Assembly (NCBI RefSeq): GCF_030652775.1
Contig: NZ_JAUSPS010000049.1
Location: 1 to 64,000, forward strand
Length of the DNA stretch: 64,000 nucleotides
DNA from: Acetobacterium sp.
GTDB taxonomy: Bacteria; Bacillota; Clostridia; Eubacteriales; Eubacteriaceae
Direction: 5' to 3'
Position 1 is the stretch's first letter, and each line of letters opens with the position of its first letter. The position numbers were made by a program, and so were the translations under genes. The notes below the pieces were generated by a model. The model ran no database searches. It was given only the letters and a program-made list of their open reading frames with translations, and was not told the origin of the DNA. Below are positions 1 to 9,366 of the stretch, one piece after another.

Positions 1-565
1 AAGTGATAATGGTAGCCACCAGTACCGCCGAAGTCGCCATGATATCGTTGCGGCTGTCAATGGCAGTTGCCATCAGGGTCAGCGAATTAATGGTTTTTCC
101 GATTTTTCGATAAAATAAGCATTGCCACAGCTTGATTAAAATCGCCACAACCAAAACGACCACACTGATCATGCTGAACTGGGGCATATCCGGATGAAGA
201 ATTTTATCAACGGAACTTTGAATTAGCTGCAGCCCTAGAAACAGAATGATAAAAGAAACCACCAGACCGGATATGTATTCCATCCGCTGGTGACCAAAGG
301 GATGGTCGGCATCTGCCGGTTTGCTGGACAGTTTAAACCCCATCAGCATCACCAGGGACGAACCGGAATCGGATAGATTATTGACCGCATCAGCGGTGAT
401 GGAAATGCTGTTAAATAGCAAGCCCACGGTTATTTTGATGATAAACAGCAGTAGATTTGACCCAATCCCCATAATACTGGCCAGTTTTCCGTAGTTCTCC
501 CGAACACGGGAATTACCGGTATTTTCATAATTTTTAATCATTTTTTTTATTAATATATTTGTCAC
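1..565 (-). CDS. Cation diffusion facilitator (CDF) family transporter, 3' part cut by window edge
   Basis: The visible 188 residues are the N-terminal part of a membrane cation/proton antiporter that exports divalent metal ions. Hydrophobic segments lie around residues 32-53, 98-118 and 131-146. The metal-site motifs are readable: N62xxxD66 (DAVNNLSD) in the second membrane helix, the HPFGH loop at 88-92, and D170xxxD174 (DSRND) in the fifth. The N/D pairing is reported for Mn-exporting MntE-type CDFs, so manganese is a plausible substrate, but this is inference. I chose the GTG at 565 because it follows AAAGG and opens the frame; an internal ATG nine codons later is an alternative. The C-terminal cytoplasmic domain is outside the window. 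Confidence 0.88.
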   Translation of the reverse strand, partial: MTNILIKKMIKNYENTGNSRVRENYGKLASIMGIGSNLLLFIIKITVGLLFNSISITADAVNNLSDSGSSLVMLMGFKLSSKPADADHPFGHQRMEYISGLVVSFIILFLGLQLIQSSVDKILHPDMPQFSMISVVVLVVAILIKLWQCLFYRKIGKTINSLTLMATAIDSRNDIMATSAVLVATIIT

Positions 566-713
566 AAAGCTATTACCTTTCTAGCTTAATTTGGAATAAT
601 TTGATTCACGCATTGCATTTGATCCTACGCCTGAAGCTCAGCATTGCCAACCGTTGATTGGTTCTTGCTGGTCAAACTGACCCGCAAATTTCGGTGAAAT
701 AGTCTATCCGAAC

Positions 714-742
714 ATTATACCCTAAAATCATCAAATCACCAA
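714..742 (-). promoter_or_regulatory. Sigma-A type promoter for the CDF transporter
   Basis: On the minus strand there is TTGGTG, 17 nt, TATAAT. It would give a leader of about 140 nt before the GTG start at 565. The leader contains several short complementary arms (for example CAGCA/TGCTG enclosing CCAA/TTGG), which raises the possibility of a structured control element. Confidence 0.65.
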
Positions 743-747
743 ACAAA

Positions 748-777
748 GAGAAAAAAATCCCGGTTTTTCGGGATTTT
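748..777 (-). terminator. Intrinsic terminator after the NAD(P)HX repair gene
   Basis: On the minus strand a 9-bp stem (AAAATCCCG/CGGGATTTT) with a short A-rich loop is followed by a run of seven T. It starts about 13 nt past the stop of the gene at 791-2284. Confidence 0.8.
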
Positions 778-790
778 CGTCGTTAAGCGC

Positions 791-2284
791 TCATTTTAAA
801 ACATACTTTAAGGATTCAATGATGCTGTGGGCAGTCAGGGTACTCTGACCAAAGTTTGCGGCATAGTAATCACCGGCCTTGCCGTGATAAAATACCCCGG
901 CTCGGGCAGCTTCAAACAGATCGACGTTTTGCCCGGCAATACCGGCGATCATCCCAGCCAGCACATCGCCGCTGCCACCGGTGGCCATGCCTGGATTTCC
1001 AGTGGAATTAAACCAGATTTCGCCATCGGTTCCAAAAACCATGGTTCGATAGCCTTTTAATACCACCACCACCTGATATTCCATGGCGAATTTCTGAGCG
1101 TAGCCGATGGGATCTTTTAAAATATCTTCCCGGGGCACATCGATGAGTTTGGAAAACTCGGCGAAATGAGGGGTGATAACCACCGGGGTTTGCGACTCTT
1201 TTAAAACATCCCTCACCACCGCCAGATGATGAAGGCCATCAGCATCAATCACCACCGGCAGGCTTCCTTCCAGCAAATGCTCGAGAATAAAGCTGTAATT
1301 CTTAGCCCGGCCAATACCCGGTCCGATTAAAATCACCTTTTTGCGATCATGTTTGATATCATCCGAGGTGATATTACAGTCATAGGTTTTGATCAGGGCT
1401 TCTGCCGGTGCCCGGGCGACCACCGGGATATAAATATCCTGGGGCACATAGCAGGTCACCAGACCGCCGCCACTTTTCAAGGCTCCTTCAATCGACATAA
1501 TCCCGGCACCGCTCATACCCTTGGAGCCGGCGATCACAACCACGGAACCGTAATCATATTTATGGGTATTCTTTTTTCGTTTCTGGGGAAACTTCAGATC
1601 ACTTTCCTGGGTATAGTGTTTTTCATTGGGAATACTGTTTTCATCAACTCCGATATCAATCAGGACGGTGTCGCCGGTGTAATCCGGGCCGTCGTTTAAC
1701 AGACAACCGGTTTTGTAATTCTGAATGACAATCGTTTTATCGGCAAAAATGGCGTTGCCGATATTAAGACCAATATCCCCCCGTAATCCCGATGGAATAT
1801 CAATCGCTATTTTCACTTTGTCAAAATCATTGACGATATCAAAGATGCGATGATACTTTTTCGGAGTTTCTTTGTCCACCAGACCAGTCCCGAAAATTGC
1901 GTCAACAACAAGGGTGGCACGTTTCATGATCAGACTCAGATCCTCTAAATCCACATCTTTCAGTAAGGTACGGATGGGGATATTTTTTTCTTCTAATCGT
2001 TTCAGACTGATGCGATTATCCTCCGACAGCTTTGTTTCGTCTTCGGTCAAAAAAAGATGGACGGTATAACCATCTTCGATCAAGGCTCGGCCGATGACCA
2101 GCCCATCACCGCCGTTGTTACCCGGTCCGCAGAGGATGATAACCTGGGCATCTTCGTCAAGATCTCCCTTTATAATATCGGCACAAGCATAACCGGCTCG
2201 TTCCATCAGTTCAATGCTGGGTGTACCGGCGGCTACGGTGTGGCGATCCATAACAGCCATTTCTTTTGGTGTTACTACTTTCAT
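791..2284 (-). CDS. nnr: Bifunctional NAD(P)H-hydrate epimerase / ADP-dependent NAD(P)H-hydrate dehydratase
   Basis: This 497-residue protein repairs hydrated, inactive NADHX and NADPHX. The N-terminal YjeF_N domain (about 1-215) epimerises the R and S forms; its GPGNNGGDG loop is at 53-61. The C-terminal ribokinase-like YjeF_C domain (about 225-497) dehydrates the S form using ADP; TPHFAEF and the glycine-rich ATGGSGDVLAG near 434-444 are its nucleotide and catalytic loops. Length is normal for the fused enzyme. The ATG start follows AAGAGGAAAG. It lies between two intrinsic terminators and so is probably monocistronic. It is a cytosolic housekeeping enzyme with nothing unusual in sequence. 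Confidence 0.95.
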   Translation of the reverse strand: MKVVTPKEMAVMDRHTVAAGTPSIELMERAGYACADIIKGDLDEDAQVIILCGPGNNGGDGLVIGRALIEDGYTVHLFLTEDETKLSEDNRISLKRLEEKNIPIRTLLKDVDLEDLSLIMKRATLVVDAIFGTGLVDKETPKKYHRIFDIVNDFDKVKIAIDIPSGLRGDIGLNIGNAIFADKTIVIQNYKTGCLLNDGPDYTGDTVLIDIGVDENSIPNEKHYTQESDLKFPQKRKKNTHKYDYGSVVVIAGSKGMSGAGIMSIEGALKSGGGLVTCYVPQDIYIPVVARAPAEALIKTYDCNITSDDIKHDRKKVILIGPGIGRAKNYSFILEHLLEGSLPVVIDADGLHHLAVVRDVLKESQTPVVITPHFAEFSKLIDVPREDILKDPIGYAQKFAMEYQVVVVLKGYRTMVFGTDGEIWFNSTGNPGMATGGSGDVLAGMIAGIAGQNVDLFEAARAGVFYHGKAGDYYAANFGQSTLTAHSIIESLKYVLK

Positions 2285-2364
2285 TTCTTTCCTCTTTTCC
2301 CATGTGTGAAAATAATCTATTGATTATTTGTCATTATATCAAATAGAAAACATTTGTAAACCAT

Positions 2365-2400
2365 AAAAACACTCGCTGCCAATGAAGGCGGCGAGTGTTT
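2365..2400 (-). terminator. Intrinsic terminator after the peptidoglycan-binding protein
   Basis: AAACACTCGC pairs with GCGAGTGTTT; on the minus strand the stem continues into TTTTT. It sits just downstream of the stop at 2412 and upstream of nnr. Confidence 0.8.
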
Positions 2401-2411
2401 CATGTTTACCA

Positions 2412-3098
2412 TTATCTTAATGCATCCAGTACTTTGATGGTTTTGGCATCAATTTTTCCAGTTTCGTTAAGGCCGTTGGCTTTTTGGAAAGCCTTAACCG
2501 CTGTTTCGGTGGCATCATCAAAGGTTCCAGTGGCTGATTCAGCGGCCAGATATTTTTGAGTCACTAAAATTTGCTGATAGGTTTGCAGCACCTTGCCGCT
2601 ATCACCTTTTTCAAATTTAATATCTTCAGCTACCAACGAAATAATGGTGGAACGATCCAGCTTGCCGGATTGTTCCAGACCCTTCATCGCCTGATAGGTT
2701 TTAATCGCTGTCTGCACCTCTTCGTTTAATTGATTGGAGGGCTGACTGATCAAAAATCCCAGTGAATATAAAATCTGCTGATATTCCAGGATCTCAGCAT
2801 TGGTATCGCCAAGAGCATACTCAGTAATCACAATAGTGGTTCCATCATCTGTCTTAATTTCACTTGTCTTCTGGTCATCATCATCTACCTTATCCGCATT
2901 GATGGTCAGGTTTGCCGGCTCCATGCCCACCGCAATGGAAAAAACATCAGCAATCCCTTTTTCTTCAATGGAAAGCTGATCGGCTGCCGAATAGACGTCT
3001 TCGATAACAAAAGATGAGGTTAAAAAAATCAGGAAAAGTGTAAAAACAATGTAAAGAATCACATCTTTAAACCGTTTAAAGGGAGTTTGCTTATTCAT
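2412..3098 (-). CDS. Membrane-anchored protein with two peptidoglycan-binding domains
   Basis: About 228 residues. A single N-terminal hydrophobic segment (about 11-33) should anchor it in the membrane with the rest outside. Two copies of a PG_binding_1-type fold follow (about 108-160 and 170-226), each with the typical pattern LQxxLxxLGF...G.fd..T..Av..fQ...GL...G.id..T. The second copy ends the protein, so no catalytic domain is attached. The open frame extends further upstream, but the ATG pair overlapping the yebC stop (GAGGATGATGAATAA) is a better start; I take the second ATG because its spacing to AGGTGAGG is better. The overlap implies translational coupling with yebC. Role is inferred as cell-wall association; substrate unknown. 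Confidence 0.8.
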   Translation of the reverse strand: MNKQTPFKRFKDVILYIVFTLFLIFLTSSFVIEDVYSAADQLSIEEKGIADVFSIAVGMEPANLTINADKVDDDDQKTSEIKTDDGTTIVITEYALGDTNAEILEYQQILYSLGFLISQPSNQLNEEVQTAIKTYQAMKGLEQSGKLDRSTIISLVAEDIKFEKGDSGKVLQTYQQILVTQKYLAAESATGTFDDATETAVKAFQKANGLNETGKIDAKTIKVLDALR

Positions 3099-3828
3099 CA
3101 TCCTCACCTGTCCAGTTGTGCCATACTGCCTGAACATCTTCGTTGTCATCAAACATATCAATCATTTTTAACATTTTTTTGATTTCGGTCGCATCGGTCA
3201 GCTCAACTTCGGTGGCCGGGATCATTGCGATCTCGGCCGAGGCCAGCTCATAACCTTCATTTTTCAGGGCATCACAGACCTGCCCAAAATCGGCCGGTTC
3301 GGTACTGATTTCGTAGCCTTCATCGGCGGTTTCAATATCTTCCGCACCGGCATCCAGGGCTAGCATCATCAGGGCTTCTTCATCAATATCATCCGTTTTT
3401 TCGATCATAATCTGACCTTTTTTGGTAAACAGGAATCCCACACAACCACTGGTACCCAAATTTCCGCCATTTTTATCTAAGGCGTGGCGGACATCTCCAG
3501 CGGTTCGGTTTTTATTATCGGTCAAGGTTTCAATAATCACCGCAACCCCACCTGGTCCGTATCCTTCATAGGTAATTTCTTCATAAACGCTGCCCTGTAA
3601 CTCGCCGGCACCTTTTTTAACGGCCCGATCAATGTTTTCATTGGGCATATTAGCAGCCTTCGCTTTGACAATGGCTTCTTTCAGTTTTGCATTCATTTCC
3701 GGATCGCTGCCACCCTCCCGGGATGCAACCGCAATATACTTTGCTAACTTGGTAAAAATTTGACCACGTTTCGCATCTGCTTTTCCTTTTTTGTGTTTAA
3801 TAGTCGACCATTTTGAATGTCCAGACAT
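3091..3828 (-). CDS. YebC/PmpR family translation or transcription factor
   Basis: A 245-residue cytosolic protein of the YebC family, which begins with the nearly invariant [14 protein letters not shown] seen here. Members have been described as DNA-binding regulators and more recently as ribosome-associated factors that relieve stalling; which applies here cannot be read from sequence. Family hallmarks include [33 protein letters not shown] and [19 protein letters not shown]. The frame is open nine codons upstream, but the ATG at 3828 has AGGAGG eight bases before it. The 3' end overlaps the start of the peptidoglycan-binding gene by a few bases. Confidence 0.95.
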   Translation of the reverse strand: MSGHSKWSTIKHKKGKADAKRGQIFTKLAKYIAVASREGGSDPEMNAKLKEAIVKAKAANMPNENIDRAVKKGAGELQGSVYEEITYEGYGPGGVAVIIETLTDNKNRTAGDVRHALDKNGGNLGTSGCVGFLFTKKGQIMIEKTDDIDEEALMMLALDAGAEDIETADEGYEISTEPADFGQVCDALKNEGYELASAEIAMIPATEVELTDATEIKKMLKMIDMFDDNEDVQAVWHNWTGEDDE

Positions 3829-3911
3829 CGACAACCTCCTTGATTTATATATCATTTACAATTTGTTATTATAACATATTGTCCTTTTTTCACAAACATG
3901 TTTTTTGTTTC

Positions 3912-4715
3912 TTAAACCTCAGCCTCAATTTTATTCACTTCAGATTCCAGTTCTTTTCTTAATAGAATCAGCTGGATGATATCCTCCTGGGCAAAAAGAT
4001 CGTCAAAGATCTTTTCATAGTGGGACGCCTTTTTGCCGTGGTTCAGCTTATATAAATGTCCGATATTGTCCAGAATACTGGTGACTAAACTTGATTTGAG
4101 ACCAAATAGCCGCTGCGCACTTTGAATTTCTTCCCGGATCGATGACATTTCCCGATCCACATCGTTCACAGCATTGGCAGCATTTATCAATCTTGTTTTG
4201 ATGTCTTCCGGAATGTTTTCTTTGTATTTATAATTTAAGGAATGTTCAATAATGGACCAGAAATTCATGGCCAGGGTACGGATCTGAATTTCCACTAAAA
4301 TAGACTGATTTCCAGACACGCAAAAAACCGGGTAGCGGATGATCAGATGATAGCTTTTATACCCACTGGGTTTAGCTTCACTGAGATAATCCTTTACCTT
4401 AACAACTTCCATATCACAATTGGTTCTTTTTCTGATCAGCTCGACGACTTCGTAAATATCATCCTCAAACTGACACATAATCCGAATCCCGGCGATATCC
4501 TGAATCGTTTCTTCCAAGGATTCAATATCAACGCCATAGTTATGGATTTTTTCCAGAATGCTGGCCACGCTCTTGACCCGGCCATAAACCGACTCAATCG
4601 GAGAATATTCGCCAATTTTTTCGTACTGCTCTTTTAAACTTGTAAATTTTAAAACGATCTCATCGACTGCCTGATGATAAGGGATGAGAAATTCCTGCCA
4701 ATATTTAGTTCCCAA
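3912..4715 (-). CDS. relQ: Small alarmone synthetase, RelQ/YjbM type GTP pyrophosphokinase
   Basis: It should transfer pyrophosphate from ATP to GTP or GDP to make (p)ppGpp in the cytosol. The RelA/SpoT synthetase domain covers about residues 20-190: GRVKSVASILEK, IQDIAGIRIMCQFEDDI, the SGYKSYH substrate loop and EIQIRTLAMNFW are all close to Bacillus YjbM. No HD hydrolase domain is present, so it can only synthesise. At 267 residues it is about 55 longer than YjbM; the extra C-terminal part is charged, probably helical. The start is TTG at 4715, preceded by GAGGT, only 5 nt after the stop of the upstream radical SAM gene, so the two are likely co-translated. Confidence 0.93.
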   Translation of the reverse strand: MGTKYWQEFLIPYHQAVDEIVLKFTSLKEQYEKIGEYSPIESVYGRVKSVASILEKIHNYGVDIESLEETIQDIAGIRIMCQFEDDIYEVVELIRKRTNCDMEVVKVKDYLSEAKPSGYKSYHLIIRYPVFCVSGNQSILVEIQIRTLAMNFWSIIEHSLNYKYKENIPEDIKTRLINAANAVNDVDREMSSIREEIQSAQRLFGLKSSLVTSILDNIGHLYKLNHGKKASHYEKIFDDLFAQEDIIQLILLRKELESEVNKIEAEV

Positions 4716-4720
4716 GGACT

Positions 4721-5656
4721 TTACCTCTTATTATTCATCCCAGCGAATTTTCTTCCCTGGTAATTATTTTCCTGCTTCATGCGAGCTTCTAGCTCATCTT
4801 TAATTTTCCACCAGCTAGTGTTCCAGTTGGTAATAACTGAGTCTTCTTCTGGAACCCGACCAATCAGTCGCTGAACAACAATCTCCGGATCTAAATACTC
4901 CAAAAATAAGATTGCCCGGGTGATATAATCATCCTTTGTCAGAAGCATCACCTTTTTTTCATCATACCACTTTTTTAAAACGGTATTTTTTTCAATGTAT
5001 AAACTATGACATTTTACAAAATTAGTTCCTTTTTGGGAAAGAATCTTTGCCCCGTTGATAACGTCTTCTTCCCGGTCCCAAGGCAAATCCAGGATCATAT
5101 GCGTACAGCTTAACAAACCAGCTGCTTTGATCCGATCGATCGCCTTTTCATAGTCAGCCAGGGTATGTCCCCGCTTTATAATTTTCAGGGTTTCTTCATT
5201 GACGCTTTGCAAACCCAGTTCGATGGTCACGTCGATGGCCTGTTCTTTTTTGATCGCAGCTAGAAAGTGGAGTTGTTCATCGGTGATACAATCCGGGCGG
5301 GTCGAAATGGAAATCTCCACCACATCCGGACGGATGGCTTCCTGAATCCACTTGCAAAAATCTGGAAATGCGCAGTAGGTGTTTGAAAAACTCTGAAAGA
5401 AGGGGATAAATCGTTTTGCATGATAGCGTTTTCCGATATAGGCGATATTCCTCTCGATTTGCTCCCTGACGGACAGCTGGTCGGACAAGGTTTCATTTCC
5501 ACCGCCTTTGGTGCCACAATACACACAGCCCCCGGTTCCTTTTGAGCCATCACGGTTGGGACAGGTCACCGGAATATTAACCGGAATTTTATATACTTTT
5601 TCCCCGTACCGTTCTTTAAGCCAAACCGAATAGATATTATACAGATTTTCTGTCAT
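4721..5656 (-). CDS. TIGR01212/YhcC family radical SAM protein
   Basis: A 311-residue radical S-adenosylmethionine protein. The iron-sulfur cysteines appear as CPNRDGSKGTGGCVYCGTKG (about 32-51), the spaced-out CxnCxxC of the YhcC family rather than the plain CxxxCxxC. Further family features are the FIPFFQSFSNTY block, EISISTRPDCI, and the ELGLQSVNEETLKIIKRGH segment typical of radical SAM barrels. The substrate of this family is not established to my knowledge. It sits directly upstream of relQ. The ATG start at 5656 is preceded by AAGGAAAT with a run of A. Confidence 0.88.
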   Translation of the reverse strand: MTENLYNIYSVWLKERYGEKVYKIPVNIPVTCPNRDGSKGTGGCVYCGTKGGGNETLSDQLSVREQIERNIAYIGKRYHAKRFIPFFQSFSNTYCAFPDFCKWIQEAIRPDVVEISISTRPDCITDEQLHFLAAIKKEQAIDVTIELGLQSVNEETLKIIKRGHTLADYEKAIDRIKAAGLLSCTHMILDLPWDREEDVINGAKILSQKGTNFVKCHSLYIEKNTVLKKWYDEKKVMLLTKDDYITRAILFLEYLDPEIVVQRLIGRVPEEDSVITNWNTSWWKIKDELEARMKQENNYQGRKFAGMNNKR

Positions 5657-5692
5657 TATTTTTTTTAATTTCCTTAATTAATTAGATTAAAT

Positions 5693-5726
5693 AGACGAAC
5701 CCTTTTATTACTAATCAGGTTCGTCT
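5693..5726 (-). terminator. Hairpin between the P-loop gene and the radical SAM gene
   Basis: AGACGAACC pairs with GGTTCGTCT across a 15-nt AT-rich loop. Neither strand has a clean T run after the stem (minus: ATTTAATCT), so it may be a weak terminator or a processing signal. It follows the stop at 5734 closely, hence the minus-strand assignment. Confidence 0.45.
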
Positions 5727-5733
5727 GAAACTT

Positions 5734-6144
5734 TTATATTAATTTCGTGACACATTCGGGCAATTCTTCTTTTTCACAGCTTAAACTGAGAACGAACTTT
5801 ATTTCATGTTTTTCGTTAATCTGTTGTATTTTCTCGACGATTTTGCAAATGTCCGCTGGGGTTTGATAATCAATCAGTCTCAATGTATTATCAATAAAAA
5901 CTATTTTTACATCATAGTTCTCTGCAATGACCCCGCTGATAAAGCCAAATAGTTGATCTGATCCGACGATGCCAAACTCCTCCAGGTTTGTAAATCTGAT
6001 TTTAGTATCTACTTTTACTCGATATTTGTCTCTGTCGTTAAGAAAAATGATATCCCCTTCGCAAGTCTCCAGCTCAGTGTTTGCCATGTCAATCATTTTT
6101 TTTGTTTTGCCGCTTCCTTTTGAACCGTATACAAATTCAATCAT
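5734..6144 (-). CDS. Small P-loop ATP-binding protein of unknown function
   Basis: A 136-residue protein that consists of little more than a nucleotide-binding core. A Walker A motif, GSKGSGKT, starts about seven residues from the N terminus, and VKIVFID around 83-89 resembles a Walker B strand. No membrane segment or recognisable second domain is present. Proteins of this kind are often loosely labelled PilT-like or ATP-binding in Clostridia. I chose ATG at 6144, which has GAGGTG six bases upstream; a GTG at 6153 lies inside that ribosome binding site. It is divergent from the phosphatase gene at 6283. Function not recognised. Confidence 0.72.
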   Translation of the reverse strand: MIEFVYGSKGSGKTKKMIDMANTELETCEGDIIFLNDRDKYRVKVDTKIRFTNLEEFGIVGSDQLFGFISGVIAENYDVKIVFIDNTLRLIDYQTPADICKIVEKIQQINEKHEIKFVLSLSCEKEELPECVTKLI

Positions 6145-6282
6145 TTTAGACACCTCATTTCATATTGATAAGTTCATTATAAGGGTAAGTACCAATAATT
6201 TCAATCATTTTTAAAGAAATCAGCATAACATTTCAAAATATTATGCTATAATAAATAAAATTAGCCTTAAGGAGGTCATCGT

Positions 6283-7065
6283 TTGAATAGTTCGGAAAAT
6301 TATGAATCCCTTGTATCCCTTTTTGATAAACAGTTAGCATTCGCTCAGAACCTTCAAAAAAAGATTATTCCTTCCCCAGGGTCTTTTGTTTCGGATCATT
6401 ATCAATTTTACAGTTATCTCAAACCTTTTCGCAAAGTTGGTGGTGATTTTTATGATTTTCATTTTCTGGACAATGGAAAAATCAGTCTTTTAATCGCTGA
6501 CGCAACCGGCCATGGTATCGACGCCGCAATGATCACCAGCATGATAAAACTGAGTTATTCCTATACTATGAAAGATAATCAGATCAATCAGTCTCCCAGC
6601 CTGGTGTTAAAACAGATTGAATCCGATATCAGTCAGCAAATGGATAATACCTTTTTTACCGCCATCGCCCTGATATTAGACCCTAAAGAAGATATTTTAT
6701 ATTTTGCCAATGCCGGTCACCCGGATGCCGTTCTCTTGAAAGCCAACCAAAAGATTGAATTACTCAAACCCAACCTCCCGATGCTGGGATTGCAGCAGTT
6801 TATGACGACTATGCACTATTTTGATATGCGTATCAATTTCTCCAAAGGCGATAAACTGCTACTCTTTACCGATGGTCTTGTCGATGCAAAAAATCCGAAC
6901 CGGGAGGACTTTTCGATGGAACGGGTGGTGTCGGTCATTAAAAAGAATGCCGATTTGCTGATCAACATTTTAGGCAGTCATATTATTGATGCCTGCGTTG
7001 ATTTCAAACAGGAACAGGCTCCCTCGGACGACGTCTGTATTTTGGGGATTGAGGTCGATGACTAG
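6283..7065 (+). CDS. SpoIIE/RsbU-type PP2C serine phosphatase
   Basis: A 260-residue protein that is almost entirely one PPM phosphatase domain. The metal-binding acids are in KVGGDFYDF (about 51-59), IADATGHGIDAA (about 74-85), FTDGLVDA and the terminal SDDVCIL. There is no PAS, GAF, HAMP or membrane segment before it, unlike most RsbU/SpoIIE proteins, so any sensing must come from a partner. Such enzymes dephosphorylate anti-anti-sigma factors; no anti-sigma gene is nearby. The start is TTG at 6283 with a strong AAGGAGG eight bases before. A TATAAT-like -10 lies at about 6247. Confidence 0.88.
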   Translation: MNSSENYESLVSLFDKQLAFAQNLQKKIIPSPGSFVSDHYQFYSYLKPFRKVGGDFYDFHFLDNGKISLLIADATGHGIDAAMITSMIKLSYSYTMKDNQINQSPSLVLKQIESDISQQMDNTFFTAIALILDPKEDILYFANAGHPDAVLLKANQKIELLKPNLPMLGLQQFMTTMHYFDMRINFSKGDKLLLFTDGLVDAKNPNREDFSMERVVSVIKKNADLLINILGSHIIDACVDFKQEQAPSDDVCILGIEVDD

Positions 7066-7158
7066 TTTTCTAATGGAAATCTAATCATATCTGACTAAAC
7101 TAGTGGTATACGTTATTTGGAGATTTTTGAAAAAAATCTCAAGAAAGGACGGATTACC

Positions 7159-8295
7159 ATGTTAGAACCTAAACGAATACTGATCTTAACCTGTTCCCAC
7201 GGGTCGGGCCATAAAATGGTAGCCCAAACCCTTAAAGAGAGTTTTGAAGCTCGCGGGCATCTTGTCTCAGTCCAGGATCTGTTTGATAAAACTAATCCTA
7301 CCCTCAACCGGATGATAGAAAAATCCTATCTGCTTTCCTATTCCATTGGCAGCAGTTTTTACGAACGCGTTTATTACGACGTGGAAGAATATGCTCATAA
7401 TAAATTTATGTACAACCTCTGGCATTTCACCAGTAAAGCATTGTTGAAAATGATCGCTGAATTTAAGCCAGATTGTATCATCAATACCTACGGCTATACT
7501 ATTTCATCGATCCTTAAAGAAGAAAACTACCCACACATTAAGCTTTTTACGGTAGTCACTGATTTTTGCATCCCCAAACCATGGATCCATCAGGATACCG
7601 ACCGCTACTATGTGGCCTGTGACAACGTTGAAAACACTTTGGTATGTGAAGGGATTCCCCAGGAAAAAATCTTAAAAACCGGAATTCCCATCCGCGACGC
7701 TTTTTATGCCCGGGGCAACCGTAATACCATCATTAGTAAGTATAATCTGGATCCCCATAAGAAAATCCTGATTATTTTTGCCGGAACCTATGGGGTTCTT
7801 AAAAACATCAAAGAGATCTGTCATCGCACCGATCTGATGGAAAATCTTCAGACCATTGTCATTTGTGGCAAAAATCAGAGCCTCCAGCAGGAGCTTGAAA
7901 TGGAAGATTTGCCAAATACCCGGATTTTTGGTTTTGTTCCCGATATTCATGAATTTTATTCCGTCGGTGATTTGATGGTAACCAAGCCCGGGGGTATTAC
8001 CCTGAGTGAAGTGGTGACCAAAAAAATTCCCGTGATTTTATATAATCCCACCCCCGGCCAGGAAGGCGAAAATGCCGATTGGTTTAAACAACAGGGTGCT
8101 GCCGTTGTTGCCAATAATTTTAATGAGCTCATTCTTGCCATTGATGCCCTCAAGGAAAATGAAATCAAACGTTTCTCAATAAAAAACAGTCTGGGTAGAA
8201 TCGACAATGGTCATGCAGCCAGCCTGATCACCCAAGACGTTTTAACCCAGTTGAATATGCCTGACGTGATTCCTTACCTGACAGAATCCATTTAA
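7159..8295 (+). CDS. MGDG synthase/UgtP-like family glycosyltransferase
   Basis: A 378-residue GT-B fold enzyme resembling UgtP and MurG-like processive diacylglycerol glucosyltransferases, which add sugar to membrane lipids on the cytoplasmic face. The N-terminal ILTCSHGSGHKMVAQTL segment matches the MGDG_synth domain, and KPGGITLSEVVTKKIPVI near 285-305 is the nucleotide-sugar-binding region of the C-terminal domain, followed by PGQEGENADWF. I use ATG at 7159 after AGAAAGGAC; an upstream ATG at 7117 lacks a ribosome binding site. It lies 90 nt after the phosphatase gene in the same direction. The exact acceptor is not determinable. Confidence 0.85.
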   Translation: MLEPKRILILTCSHGSGHKMVAQTLKESFEARGHLVSVQDLFDKTNPTLNRMIEKSYLLSYSIGSSFYERVYYDVEEYAHNKFMYNLWHFTSKALLKMIAEFKPDCIINTYGYTISSILKEENYPHIKLFTVVTDFCIPKPWIHQDTDRYYVACDNVENTLVCEGIPQEKILKTGIPIRDAFYARGNRNTIISKYNLDPHKKILIIFAGTYGVLKNIKEICHRTDLMENLQTIVICGKNQSLQQELEMEDLPNTRIFGFVPDIHEFYSVGDLMVTKPGGITLSEVVTKKIPVILYNPTPGQEGENADWFKQQGAAVVANNFNELILAIDALKENEIKRFSIKNSLGRIDNGHAASLITQDVLTQLNMPDVIPYLTESI

Positions 8296-8418
8296 ACACA
8301 GCGAAAGATCTTTTTAAGCTTCTTCGTTTACTATTGACCTATCAATTAAGCGTTACTGTTGGTCTGAGTTGTAAGAACTTAATCTTAAAAGATAACCGAT
8401 TGAAAAGAGGAATTTAAT

Positions 8419-9264
8419 GTGAAACCACGAATTATCAGCGACAGCTCATGTGATTTGCCCAAAGATTTTCTAGAAAAGGACGGTATTGATTTTTCACTTG
8501 TTCCTTTGAAAATAATTGTCGGCAATCATGAATTTATAGATGATGAAACCCTGAATACCAAAGAACTGATTGCCGCCATGAAGGCCGAAAAAACAGCAAC
8601 CTCTTCTTCCTGCCCGTCCCCCGAGGATTTTGCGGCTGAGCTGCGAAAGAACAAAGAAAGCTATGTGATCACCATGACCTCCGGCTTAAGTGGCACCTAT
8701 AACAGTGCCCGGGTAGCCAAAAACATGGTTCTTGAAGAAGATAACTCCCTGAAAATAAGCCTCTTTGATACCCATTCAACCTCGCCAGTGATGATTTTGA
8801 TGGTGATGAAGCTCCGCGATCTCATCAAAGCTGGTGAGATGGATTTTGACACCATCAGTGAAAAGCTGGCGCTCTACCTTGAGTCCTTGAACCTGCGCTT
8901 TTTACTTCAGGATTTATCCAACCTGGTTAAAAGCGGACGAATGAACCGGGTGGCTGGCGCTGTGGCTTCGGTTCTCTCGATTATGCCAATTTTCAGATCC
9001 GATGATAAGGGTGAAATCCAGCTGGTAACCAAGGCTCGCGGCATTAAAAAAGCGCTGTCCGGTCTTGCCAACATGGTGGAGGAAAAGGTCAAGACTCAAC
9101 CGCAGTTTCCCGTGGTCATTACCCACTGCAACAACTTAAGCCAGGCCGAAACGCTCAAAGATCTGCTGGAGAAACGGTTTGATCTCAAAGAAATTTATAT
9201 TTTCCCAATGCACGGCTTAACGACTTACTATTCCAATGATAAAGGCCTATTAATGGCATTCTAA
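8419..9264 (+). CDS. DegV family fatty-acid-binding protein
   Basis: A 281-residue DegV protein. The opening RIISDSSCDLPKDF and the TSSSCPSPEDF, ITMTSGLSGTYNSA and SGRMN segments are the family signature; members bind a fatty acid between two domains and in Firmicutes act as FakB, presenting it to the kinase FakA for phosphorylation. No FakA gene is in the window. Interestingly dhaL-like folds are part of FakA, but the DhaL at 31193 is a sugar-kinase subunit. The start is GTG at 8419, after AAAGAGG; the overlapping ATG is out of frame. Confidence 0.9.
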   Translation: MKPRIISDSSCDLPKDFLEKDGIDFSLVPLKIIVGNHEFIDDETLNTKELIAAMKAEKTATSSSCPSPEDFAAELRKNKESYVITMTSGLSGTYNSARVAKNMVLEEDNSLKISLFDTHSTSPVMILMVMKLRDLIKAGEMDFDTISEKLALYLESLNLRFLLQDLSNLVKSGRMNRVAGAVASVLSIMPIFRSDDKGEIQLVTKARGIKKALSGLANMVEEKVKTQPQFPVVITHCNNLSQAETLKDLLEKRFDLKEIYIFPMHGLTTYYSNDKGLLMAF

Positions 9265-9300
9265 TCTTTACCTTAACTTTTGTATAATGCATCACTTAAA

Positions 9301-9340
9301 AAAAAGACTTAAACCTGATCATTTGGTTTAAGTCTTTTTG
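9301..9340. terminator. Bidirectional terminator between the DegV gene and rnhA
   Basis: AAGACTTAAACC pairs with GGTTTAAGTCTT, followed by T runs on both strands. It lies between two convergent genes. Confidence 0.88.
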
Positions 9341-9366
9341 TCTTTTGTTTATTCTTTTGCTTGGAT

